DNA of 13,560 nt from Actinomycetes bacterium (GTDB lineage: Bacteria > Actinomycetota > Acidimicrobiia > Acidimicrobiales > RAAP-2): the NCBI GenBank assembly GCA_021799915.1, contig JAJYZN010000063.1, positions 1 to 13,560 of the forward strand. Direction: 5' to 3'. The position numbers and the translations under genes are program-made. This document shows positions 1 to 6,496 of this stretch, piece after piece. Each line of letters starts with the position of its first letter. Position 1 is the stretch's first letter. Under the pieces are notes generated by a model that searched no databases, had not been told where the DNA came from, and worked only from the letters and a program-made list of their open reading frames with translations.

Positions 1-462
1 GTCACCGGCATGGCGTTCTCCCAGGTCAGCGGCGGCGGCCCCGAGAGCACGCCATCGAGGACCGGGAGGGAGCGCGCCGCGCTGGCGGTCCTGGACGACG
101 TGGGGGTCGGCGACCAGTCGGCGCCGGTGGCCACCCCAGGGGCGCTGGCGGCCGTGCGCCAGGCCCTGGCCGCCTGGGGGGTGACGACAGTGGTCGTCCC
201 CACACTTTCGGGTCAACCCCTCGTCGTGGCCGGCGGCGACTCCCGGTTCGCCGCCGGGTTCATGACCGACGTGCTGGGCCGCCGACCGGTGTACACCCAC
301 CACGCCTGGGTGTGGTCGGGTCGGCTCCTGGCGGGTGCGGCCCTCGATGTGCCGGCGTCGGCCATCGCCGCCTGCACGTCACGGGCCGAGCTTCGCCACC
401 GAGGGCCGGGCGCCGTCCCCGCCTGCGTCGAGAAGACGGCGACCGGGCTCCGCTCAGGCTGA
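1..462 (+). CDS. C-terminal part of an unidentified, probably membrane-associated envelope protein (5' end outside window)
   Basis: The frame is open from base 1 and ends with TGA at 460-462, so about 153 residues are visible and the start is probably upstream; an internal ATG at 10 has no convincing ribosome binding site. The visible part has no membrane segment. Its centre, RQALAAWGVTTVVVP followed by about 40 residues ending in VYTHHAWVW, looks like the small soluble domain I associate with the C-terminus of large actinobacterial multi-pass membrane proteins of the GT-C or mannosyltransferase type, but this is an impression from family style and not a defined motif. The gene converges with the epimerase gene, with 39 bases between the two stops. 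Third positions are G/C-rich, as in the neighbours. Function is unknown; that it is a real coding end is moderately sure. Confidence 0.55.
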   Translation, partial: VTGMAFSQVSGGGPESTPSRTGRERAALAVLDDVGVGDQSAPVATPGALAAVRQALAAWGVTTVVVPTLSGQPLVVAGGDSRFAAGFMTDVLGRRPVYTHHAWVWSGRLLAGAALDVPASAIAACTSRAELRHRGPGAVPACVEKTATGLRSG

Positions 463-501
463 CGGCCCCGGACACGGCCCCGGAGACCCCGCTCGGAGGG
501 T

Positions 502-1581
502 TCAGGTCGGCGTGGGCCAGCTGATGCGGGACCGGCGGGCCGGCCTTACGTAGCCGTGGTCCACGAACCAGCGGGCCGAGTCGGTGATGGCTTCGATCGC
601 CGGACGCGACGAGTAGCCGATCTCAGACCGGGCCCGTGAGTCGTCGAAGATCATGCTCGTGGTCGACATGCGGGCCGCTTCCATCGAGACGAACGGCTGC
701 CGCCTGAGCAGCCGTCCTTGGAAGGATTCGGAGACTGCGCCGGCCAGGAGGGCCAGTGCCCTGGGGAACCGGCGCGTCGGCGCCGGCAGCCCGGTCACGG
801 CGGCCAACGTCGCCAACAACTCGGCCATCGCCATGTTCTCCCCACCGGCGATGTAGCTCCGCCCGGTCCGTCCCCGCTCGGCAGCCAGGATGTGGGCCTC
901 GGCCAGGTCGTCGACGTGGGCGACGTTCAAGGACGTGTCGACGAAACCGGGGATCTTGCCGTTGAGGAAGTCCAGGACCAGTTGGCCGGTGGGGGTAGGG
1001 CGGGTGTCTCGGGGACCGAGGGGGAACGTGGGCAGGACCAGCACCACCGGGGCCCCCTGGGCGGCGGCGCGCAGGACCTCGTGCTCGGCGACGTACTTAG
1101 TCCGCTTGTAGTGGCCGAACAGGTGGGCGATATCGGCGTAGCAGTTCTCGTCGGCCGGAGCTCCCGATCCGGTGTGATGGAGGCCCACCGTGCCGACGGT
1201 GCTGGTGTAGATCACCCGCTCGCATCCCGACTGATCGGCCGCCTCCAGGACGTTGCGCGTTCCCTCGACGTTCACTTGGGAGAACACGCTGGGGTCACGA
1301 GACCAGAAGCTGTAGAGCGCCGCGGTGTGGAACACGAAGCGCTGCCCGTCGAGCGCGTCCACGACGGCGTGGCGGTCCCGAACGTCGACGGTGCGACGCT
1401 CGACTTCCAGCCCGTCGAGGTTCCGCGTGTCGCCGCCAGGCTCGATCAGCGCGGTCACGACCGCACCCCGATCCAGCAGGCGTCGGGTGATGGCCGAGCC
1501 GATGAAGCCCGCCGCTCCGGTGATCGCCACCGGGTCGCCCGGCCGAACAGAGCACCGTCCCGCGTCGCCGTCGTGAGTCAT
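502..1581 (-). CDS. hpnA: HpnA-like NAD(P)-dependent sugar epimerase/reductase (extended SDR)
   Basis: A 359-residue extended short-chain dehydrogenase/reductase, probably cytoplasmic. The N-terminal Rossmann fold carries the dinucleotide-binding glycine motif GAAGFIG at 22-28. The catalytic set is Ser/Thr in YTSTVG (125-130) and the YxxxK pair Y158/K162. Residues 191-219, with PTPTGQ, DFLNGKIPGFVDT and then NVAHVDD, match the pattern I know from the hopanoid-associated sugar epimerase HpnA and separate it from generic dihydroflavonol reductase-like proteins. HpnA is found in hopanoid gene clusters, but its exact reaction has not been settled. The ATG at 1579-1581 overlaps the TGA of the upstream aminotransferase (ATGA), and GGGAG lies seven bases before it, so the two are likely translationally coupled. 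The family call is firm; the substrate is unknown. It could instead be another NAD-dependent epimerase acting on a surface sugar. Confidence 0.82.
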   Translation of the reverse strand: MTHDGDAGRCSVRPGDPVAITGAAGFIGSAITRRLLDRGAVVTALIEPGGDTRNLDGLEVERRTVDVRDRHAVVDALDGQRFVFHTAALYSFWSRDPSVFSQVNVEGTRNVLEAADQSGCERVIYTSTVGTVGLHHTGSGAPADENCYADIAHLFGHYKRTKYVAEHEVLRAAAQGAPVVLVLPTFPLGPRDTRPTPTGQLVLDFLNGKIPGFVDTSLNVAHVDDLAEAHILAAERGRTGRSYIAGGENMAMAELLATLAAVTGLPAPTRRFPRALALLAGAVSESFQGRLLRRQPFVSMEAARMSTTSMIFDDSRARSEIGYSSRPAIEAITDSARWFVDHGYVRPARRSRISWPTPT

Positions 1582-2987
1582 CGGGGCGCTCCCACCGGTC
1601 TGGGCGCACCACGCCGGAGCGAGCTCCTGGCCATGGTCCGACCGAATTCGAAGAAGAGGCCAGAGCCGTGGTGAGCGTCGGCGAGGACGTCGTCGAGGGC
1701 ATCGACGAAGTACGAGATCTCTTCTTCTCCGGCGATGAGCGGGGGGAGGAGCTTCACCACGTTCATGTTGTCGGCGGCCACTTGGGTCAGGATCCGGTGG
1801 CGATGGAAGAGCGGCACGACCACCATCTGGGAGAACAGGGCCGTTCGCATGGCCTCGATGGCGTTCCAGCGCATTCGGAGGCGGCGGGACGTGGGCCGAC
1901 CGAACACCAGGCCGACGATGAAGCCCTGGCCCCTTATGGCGTGGAGCATCTCGTAACGGTCGACCAGGGGAGCGAGGCGGCGTTCGAGCTCGTCGCCGTC
2001 GCGGCGGACCGACTCGACGATCCCTTCCTCGTCGAACGCCTGGAGGGTGGCCAATCCGGCCACCATGGCCAACTGGTTGCGACCGAACGTGGTGGAGTGC
2101 ACCATGGCCCGCTCGAGGGAGCTGTACGTCGGCATGAACGCCCGTTCGGTGCAGAGGACCGCTCCCACCGGCACGTACCCGCCCGAGAGCGCTTTGGAGA
2201 CGGTGATGATGTCAGGCTCGACTCCCCAGTGCTGGTGGGCGAAGAACTTGCCCGTGCGCCCCATACCGACTTGGACCTCGTCGGCGACGAACAACGTCCC
2301 GTGACGGCGACACAGCTCGGCCACCGCGGGCCAGTACCCGTCGGGGGCCATGTTCACACCTTTGCCCTGAATGGGCTCGGCGACGAAAGCCGCCACATCC
2401 CCTCGTCGAAGCTCCGCGGCCAGCCGGTCGATGTCACCGAACGGCACCTGGGAGGTGCCGGGGAGGAGCGGGCCGAACCCCTGGCGGAAGTCGGGACCAC
2501 CGTTCAGGGCCAGCGCTCCGGTCGTGAGCCCGTGGAACGCGTGGTCGCAGTAGACGACGCGCTGTCGCCCGGTGGACCGCCGGGAGAACTTCACGGCCGA
2601 CTCGACGGCTTCGGCACCCGAGTTGCAGAAGAACACGCGCCGTATCCCCGGGTGGACCCGAGCGACCAGTTGCTCGGCCAGCAGACCGGGGAGGAGGGCG
2701 CAGTCCATCTGGACCATATTGGGCAGGTCCATCTCGATGGCCTGGTGGAGGGCCTGCTTCAGGGCCGGATGGCTCCGACCCAGGGCGTACACCCCGAACC
2801 CCGAGAGCAGGTCCAGGTAGCGATCGCCCCGATCGTCGTACAGGTAGCAGCCCTCGCCGCGTTCGTAGAAGCGATCGAACCCGATGGTCTTGAGCACCCG
2901 TGCCAATTGGGGGTTCAACAAGTCGGCGTGGAGTTGGAAGTTCTCGCCACGGCGTTCCTCGAGGGCGCGTGCGACATCGAACGGCAA
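1578..2987 (-). CDS. HpnO-like class III PLP aminotransferase, TTG start
   Basis: The protein is 469 residues from a TTG at 2987, chosen because GGAGG sits five bases upstream (2993-2997) and homology to class III aminotransferases begins just after it; the frame stays open upstream to an ATG at 3149 but codes nothing recognisable there. Numbering from TTG, the phosphate-binding SGA is at 123-125, HAFHG at 149-153, the cofactor aspartate of VADEVQ at 236, and the Schiff-base lysine of SKALSGG at 265. The C-terminal ILTQVA then VVKLLPPL segment, and the QGKGVNM segment, resemble HpnO, the aminotransferase that converts ribosylhopane to aminobacteriohopanetriol, more than acetylornithine aminotransferase. 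The adjoining HpnA-like gene supports a role in hopanoid side chains. No squalene-hopene cyclase or hpnH/hpnG is in the window. Class III aminotransferase is near certain; the hopanoid substrate is inference. Confidence 0.85.
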   Translation of the reverse strand: MPFDVARALEERRGENFQLHADLLNPQLARVLKTIGFDRFYERGEGCYLYDDRGDRYLDLLSGFGVYALGRSHPALKQALHQAIEMDLPNMVQMDCALLPGLLAEQLVARVHPGIRRVFFCNSGAEAVESAVKFSRRSTGRQRVVYCDHAFHGLTTGALALNGGPDFRQGFGPLLPGTSQVPFGDIDRLAAELRRGDVAAFVAEPIQGKGVNMAPDGYWPAVAELCRRHGTLFVADEVQVGMGRTGKFFAHQHWGVEPDIITVSKALSGGYVPVGAVLCTERAFMPTYSSLERAMVHSTTFGRNQLAMVAGLATLQAFDEEGIVESVRRDGDELERRLAPLVDRYEMLHAIRGQGFIVGLVFGRPTSRRLRMRWNAIEAMRTALFSQMVVVPLFHRHRILTQVAADNMNVVKLLPPLIAGEEEISYFVDALDDVLADAHHGSGLFFEFGRTMARSSLRRGAPRPVGAPR

Positions 2988-2992
2988 GGGGA

Positions 2993-2997
2993 CCTCC
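2993..2997 (-). promoter_or_regulatory. Shine-Dalgarno GGAGG deciding a TTG start
   Basis: On the minus strand GGAGG is followed by five bases and then TTG at 2987-2985. No ATG or GTG in this frame has a comparable site near the start of the aminotransferase homology, so the TTG is the best start. Confidence 0.6.
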
Positions 2998-3009
2998 GGT
3001 GGATCAGTG

Positions 3010-3015
3010 ATAGTA
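3010..3015 (-). promoter_or_regulatory. Candidate -10 element (TACTAT) for the aminotransferase-hpnA operon
   Basis: TACTAT on the minus strand fits the actinobacterial -10 pattern TAnnnT. Transcription would begin near 3003, giving a leader of about 16 bases that contains the GGAGG site. No convincing -35 box is visible. It overlaps a plus-strand TACGAT at 3014-3019. Confidence 0.4.
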
Positions 3016-3019
3016 CGAT
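3014..3019 (+). promoter_or_regulatory. Candidate -10 element (TACGAT) facing the flippase gene
   Basis: TACGAT on the plus strand shares the central TA with the minus-strand TACTAT, making an imperfect palindrome, ATAGTACGAT, between divergent genes. If used, the flippase leader would be roughly 160-210 bases. There is no -35 match. Confidence 0.25.
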
Positions 3020-3171
3020 GCGGCGTCCGACGTAGAAGGGCGCCGCGGGTGGAACACGTCGACAGTAGCGTCCGTGCGGAGCGGGAAAACCCACACGAAC
3101 GCTCGTTCACGTCGCCCTGCGGACCTTCTCCAGGCGGGACCAGGTACACCGTGCCGGTGCATCGCGATGGC

Positions 3172-3177
3172 TACGGT
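3172..3177 (+). promoter_or_regulatory. Candidate -10 element (TACGGT) just upstream of the flippase
   Basis: TACGGT is followed by six bases and then an in-frame GTG at 3184. That spacing would put the first transcribed base at or next to the GTG. It could give a leaderless message starting at 3184, or a leader of about 54 bases reaching the GTG at 3238, which has a good ribosome binding site. No -35 box is seen. Confidence 0.35.
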
Positions 3178-3237
3178 GGCACCGTGAACCCCGAGCCCGA
3201 GACACGACCGGGGGACCCCGGAACGGAGGGTACAGGG

Positions 3238-4917
3238 GTGCCGAGGCGAAGGCAGCGGGCGGAGCGGGCGGAGCCTTCCTCGCCTCAGGAGCATGGCCAC
3301 CGGTCGGAGTCGACCGGGCCGTCGGGGACGGGCGCGCCACTCCGACGCGCCGGGCATGCCGTGGGCACGGTCGAAGCCATCGAGGCGACGGTGGAGGGGG
3401 TGCCGGCGGCGTTGTCGCTGGGCCCGAGCTCGGTCATGCCGGCCCTCGGGGGCGAGCTCGTCCTCCCGGCCGGCGGTCGCGGTGGCGCGGCCGGCCCGGG
3501 ATCCCCGGTGCCGCCGGCCGAGGTGACCGCCGACACGGTGAGGTCAGGCCTGCTCCAAGCCGGACCGTTGGCTCTGGCCGGGGTCGGGGCCAACGGGTTG
3601 AACGTCATCGTGACGGTCCTGCTGGCCCGCCTCCTCACGACCCGTGGGTACGGAGAGCTGAACCAGCTCACCGGCCTCTTCCTCATTGTCTCGATGCCCG
3701 GTTCGGCGGTGATCGTCGCCGTAGTCCGCCGGCTCACCACCTGGCAGGGTGGGGGAGCCACCGATCTGGCCCAGCGATGGGGCCGGCGCCTCCACCGGTT
3801 CGGCGCCGTCGCCCTGGTGATCTTCGGTGCCGTTGTCGTCGCCCTGGGGCCCCTCTCGTCGCGTCTCTTGAGGCAGCGCTCGGCCGTCGGCGTGGACGCC
3901 ATCGCCATCGCCGGAGCGGTGTGGATCCTGCTCTGCCTCGATCGGGGGCTGCTCCAGTCCCGACGGAACTACCGCGCCCTGTCGGTGAACTTGGTGGTCG
4001 AGGGCGCTGTCCGCAGCGTGGCCATGGTGTGCCTGGTGGGGCTGGGGCTCGGGGCCCCAGGAGCGGCGCTCGGCGTGCTGCTGGGAGAGGTGGTGACGGC
4101 GGTCCACGCCCGGACCTTCGCCGACCGGACGTGGGCTCGGGAGGAGGATCGTCGCGCCTCGGCCCGCCCACCCGGTCCGGGCCGTCGATGGGCATTGGGG
4201 TACCGGTGGGGACTGAGCTGGCGACCCGCCGAGCAACGTCGGCGATGGGCGACCGCCTTGAGACGCGAACGGGTGCTGCAGGCTCCTGTCGAGGAGCGAC
4301 GGGGCATGGTCACCGACCTGGGGGCGGCTCTGGTGGCGCTGGCCATGATGGCCGTCCTCCAGAACATCGACGTGATCGTGGTCGGCAGTGACGCCCCCTC
4401 GGTCAGCGGCTCGTACGCCGCCGTGTCAGTGGCCAGCAAGGCGCTCGTGTTCGGCGCCATCGTGCTCGGTGGGGGCTACCTGCTCCCCGAAGCGGCGATC
4501 CGGTGGAGGGAGGGAGGACATGCCCTGCGCCAGTCGGCGGTGACGCTGCTCCTGCTGGCGATCCCGGCCACGGCACTCCTGGTGCTGGCCCTGGCCGCAC
4601 CCCACTTCCTCCTCTCCCTCGTGTTCTCGTCGCGGTACCTGGGCGCCGAAAGTGCCTTCGCCCCCCTGGTCCTGGCCATGGTGTTCCTCAGTGCCACCGT
4701 CGTTCTCACCATGTACCTGCTGGCGGTGGGCCGTCGGTGGATCACCGTCGTGCTGGTGGCCGGGGCGGCGGCGGCAATCGTCGGCGTCCTCTCGGCCCAC
4801 GGCGTCCCACGGACCACGGCCGAGGTCGACTTGGGGGTGCAAGCGGCACTGGCCCTGACCGTCCTGGGGGGGTTCATTGTCGTGCACCAGGGGAGGATCC
4901 GCGCCGACCGAGATTGA
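3238..4917 (+). CDS. Wzx/PST-type polysaccharide flippase (MATE/MurJ superfamily)
   Basis: A multi-pass membrane protein of about 559 residues that should flip a lipid-linked saccharide across the cytoplasmic membrane. Numbered from GTG 3238, roughly twelve hydrophobic segments are visible in two blocks, about 105-285 and 358-549. The first begins with LLQAGPLALAGVGANGLN and leads to LLARLLTTRGYGEL, a typical opening for this family. The second block opens with LQNIDVIVVG and SGSYAAVS, typical of the C-terminal half of PST exporters. Between them is an unusually long basic cytoplasmic loop (about 293-357). The GTG at 3238 was chosen for GGAGGG at 3225-3230; a leaderless GTG at 3184 would add 18 residues, and an ATG at 3436 would give a compact 493-residue protein lacking most of the Pro/Arg-rich tail. 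The family is clear; the transported glycan is unknown, though the downstream GT4 gene suggests an envelope polysaccharide. Confidence 0.8.
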   Translation: MPRRRQRAERAEPSSPQEHGHRSESTGPSGTGAPLRRAGHAVGTVEAIEATVEGVPAALSLGPSSVMPALGGELVLPAGGRGGAAGPGSPVPPAEVTADTVRSGLLQAGPLALAGVGANGLNVIVTVLLARLLTTRGYGELNQLTGLFLIVSMPGSAVIVAVVRRLTTWQGGGATDLAQRWGRRLHRFGAVALVIFGAVVVALGPLSSRLLRQRSAVGVDAIAIAGAVWILLCLDRGLLQSRRNYRALSVNLVVEGAVRSVAMVCLVGLGLGAPGAALGVLLGEVVTAVHARTFADRTWAREEDRRASARPPGPGRRWALGYRWGLSWRPAEQRRRWATALRRERVLQAPVEERRGMVTDLGAALVALAMMAVLQNIDVIVVGSDAPSVSGSYAAVSVASKALVFGAIVLGGGYLLPEAAIRWREGGHALRQSAVTLLLLAIPATALLVLALAAPHFLLSLVFSSRYLGAESAFAPLVLAMVFLSATVVLTMYLLAVGRRWITVVLVAGAAAAIVGVLSAHGVPRTTAEVDLGVQAALALTVLGGFIVVHQGRIRADRD

Positions 4918-4928
4918 GCCGACCCCTG

Positions 4929-4967
4929 GCGTGGGTGCCCACGCAATGGCACACGAAGGTGGGCACC
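4929..4967 (+). terminator. Two overlapping inverted repeats after the flippase; possible terminator or attenuator
   Basis: Eleven bases after the flippase stop, GCGTGG-GTGC-CCACGC (4929-4944) forms a compact hairpin. Its inner bases can instead pair in a second stem, GGTGCCCAC (4934-4942) with GTGGGCACC (4959-4967), nine perfect pairs around a 16-base loop. The two folds exclude each other. No T-run follows, which is common for high-GC actinobacterial terminators, so terminator, processing site and attenuator all remain possible. Confidence 0.45.
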
Positions 4968-4996
4968 ACCGGCCAGATCGGATCTCGTACCTCCGT

Positions 4997-5028
4997 TCAA
5001 ATTGCATAAGCTGTGCATGATGTATTCG
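4997..5028. promoter_or_regulatory. AT-rich patch with paired TGCAT elements
   Basis: This is a short AT-rich island in a roughly 70% GC window. TGCAT occurs at 5003-5007 and 5014-5018, eleven bases apart, about one helical turn, as expected of a site for a dimeric regulator. TAAGCT (5007-5012) could serve as a -10. The function is unproven. Confidence 0.25.
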
Positions 5029-5142
5029 TCGGGCGGATCCGAGTCTCGGCTCCGGGCAGCGGGAGGTGCGATGACGTTGGCCGATTGGGCCAATTGGGAG
5101 GCCCCGGGGAGGTGCCCAGCGGTGGGTGGGGGCGGCCAGGGC

Positions 5143-5148
5143 TACGAT
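5143..5148 (+). promoter_or_regulatory. Candidate -10 element (TACGAT) for the GT4 gene
   Basis: TACGAT is followed by six bases and then ATG at 5155, the spacing expected if the ATG is the first transcribed codon. The transcript would run about 61 bases before the glycosyltransferase start at 5216. No -35 box is seen. Confidence 0.35.
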
Positions 5149-5154
5149 CGTCCG

Positions 5155-5184
5155 ATGTGCTCGACGTCGGAACCGCCGTGCTGA
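5155..5184 (+). CDS. Possible leaderless nine-codon leader peptide (MCSTSEPPC)
   Basis: The ATG lies six bases after a TACGAT -10-like element and opens a nine-residue reading frame, MCSTSEPPC, ending at TGA 5182-5184, 31 bases before the glycosyltransferase start. Two of nine residues are cysteine and there is a Pro-Pro pair. Leaderless, cysteine-rich short reading frames act as attenuators in mycobacteria, but those carry consecutive cysteines, so the analogy is loose. This may be chance. Confidence 0.2.
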   Translation: MCSTSEPPC

Positions 5185-5215
5185 CCCGCCGGGGACCCAG
5201 CCGAGGTCACCGGGC

Positions 5216-6490
5216 GTGACCGTCGGTCCGTCGAGCGATCCCACGCGAGCGGTGATCGTGCCCGGCGCCCAGCCGGCGGGCACCCAGCCGGCCACCGTCC
5301 GGCATCCCCGAGCGCACCCGGTGGTGCGGGTCGAGAGCACCGAGCTCCTGGCCGGCATCGCCCGGTCCGCCGGGCTGCGCCGAGCGCACTTCGTGGCGTG
5401 GCGCGACCTGGAGGATCCCGAGGCCGGCGGGTCGGAGCTCCACGTGCACCGGATCGCCTCGCTCTGGGCGGCCGCGGGGATCGACGTCACCGTTCGCACG
5501 TCGGCAGTGGCCGGGCAGTCGGCGGAGATCCGCCGGGACGGGTACCGGGCCATGCGGCGTTCGGGCCGCTACGCCGTGTTCGCCGACGCGGCCTGGAAGG
5601 GGCTCCGCACGAGACGGGAGCCGGGTGACGGGCTGGTAGAGGTCTGGAACGGCATGCCGTTCTTCTCCCCGATCTGGCATCGGGGGCCCCGGATCGTCTT
5701 CCTGCACCATGTGCACGCCGAGATGTGGCGGATGGTGCTGCCCAGCTCCCTCGCCCGCATCGGCGAGCTGGTGGAGAGCAGGTTGGCGCCGCCCCTGTAC
5801 CGTCGGAGCCGGATCGTGACCCTCTCCCAGTCGTCACGTCGGGAGATCGTCGAGATGTTGGGACTGCCCGAGGAGAGGGTCACCGTGGCCGTGCCGGGCG
5901 TCGAAGATCGCTTCTCGCCCGGACCGGGACGATCTCCGACTCCGCTGGTCCTCGCCGTGGGTCGCCTGGTGCCGGTGAAGCGCTTCGACCTGCTCATGTC
6001 CGCCCTGGTGCAGGTCCGACAGCACGTCCCGAACCTGCGGGCCGTGCTCGTTGGCGAGGGCTACGAGCGCCCGGCGCTCGAAGCCCTCAGGCACCGGCTG
6101 GGAGCAGACGACTGGATCGACCTCCCCGGAAGGCTGGGTGACGAGGAGATCGCCGAGTGGTACCGCAAGGCCTGGTTGGTGGCCTCGGCGTCCCAGCGGG
6201 AGGGGTGGGGGATGACCCTCACCGAAGCGGGGGCCTGCGGCACGCCGGCGGTGGCCACCGACATCGCCGGCCACCGCGACGCGGTCGTGGACGGCCGTAC
6301 GGGCCTCCTGGCTACAGGGGTCGACGGGTTGGCCGCGGCCATGCGCCAGGTCTTGGGCGACGAAGCCCTGCGGGCCCGGCTGGGCAAGGGGGCGCTCGAG
6401 CGCTCGCGCTGGTTCACCTGGGAGGCCACCGCCCGCAGCGCGCTCGAGGCCCTCGTGGCCGACATGGGGCGTTCCTCGCCCCCGGGCTGA
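5216..6490 (+). CDS. GT4-family retaining glycosyltransferase (GT-B fold)
   Basis: A cytoplasmic glycosyltransferase of 424 residues expected to add a sugar from a nucleotide-sugar donor to a lipid-linked or glycan acceptor. The start is GTG 5216, with GAGGT eight bases upstream; the frame is open to an ATG at 5126, but the extra 30 residues look non-coding. Numbered from 5216, the N-terminal domain begins near 57 (AHFVAWRDL) with the glycine loop AGGSE at about 70-74 and LHHVHAEMW near 163-171. The C-terminal donor domain has VGRLVPVKRFD at 248-258 and the EX7E pair E329/E337 in REGWGMTLTEA, the diagnostic GT4 signature. The first 55 or so residues are Pro-rich and unrecognised. Its position after the flippase and next to the AftD-like enzyme suggests envelope-glycan assembly. 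Donor and acceptor cannot be read from the sequence. Confidence 0.85.
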   Translation: MTVGPSSDPTRAVIVPGAQPAGTQPATVRHPRAHPVVRVESTELLAGIARSAGLRRAHFVAWRDLEDPEAGGSELHVHRIASLWAAAGIDVTVRTSAVAGQSAEIRRDGYRAMRRSGRYAVFADAAWKGLRTRREPGDGLVEVWNGMPFFSPIWHRGPRIVFLHHVHAEMWRMVLPSSLARIGELVESRLAPPLYRRSRIVTLSQSSRREIVEMLGLPEERVTVAVPGVEDRFSPGPGRSPTPLVLAVGRLVPVKRFDLLMSALVQVRQHVPNLRAVLVGEGYERPALEALRHRLGADDWIDLPGRLGDEEIAEWYRKAWLVASASQREGWGMTLTEAGACGTPAVATDIAGHRDAVVDGRTGLLATGVDGLAAAMRQVLGDEALRARLGKGALERSRWFTWEATARSALEALVADMGRSSPPG

Positions 6491-6496
6491 AGCCGC

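Larger units (their letters stand above)
4918..5215 (+). other. 298-base spacer between flippase and GT4 genes
   Basis: No conserved protein is encoded here. In order it holds the paired hairpins at 4929-4967, an AT-rich patch at 4997-5028, a weak 37-codon reading frame (ATG 5071, GGGAGG four bases upstream) with no recognisable product, a -10-like TACGAT at 5143, and a nine-codon reading frame at 5155-5184. It probably separates two transcription units. Confidence 0.5.

Noticed and set aside
462..484. Direct repeat ACGGCCCCGGA (462-472 and 474-484) between convergent stops
   Set aside because: Only two short GC-rich copies with no hairpin or known site; compatible with chance at this composition.
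1668..3035. 455-codon plus-strand open frame opposite the aminotransferase
   Set aside because: It mirrors a gene with all PLP-enzyme motifs and has no recognisable content of its own.
5071..5184. 37-codon reading frame with a GGGAGG site upstream
   Set aside because: The translation has no recognisable feature and the spacing to the ATG is short (four bases); only its last nine codons, with their own -10 spacing, were kept as a candidate.
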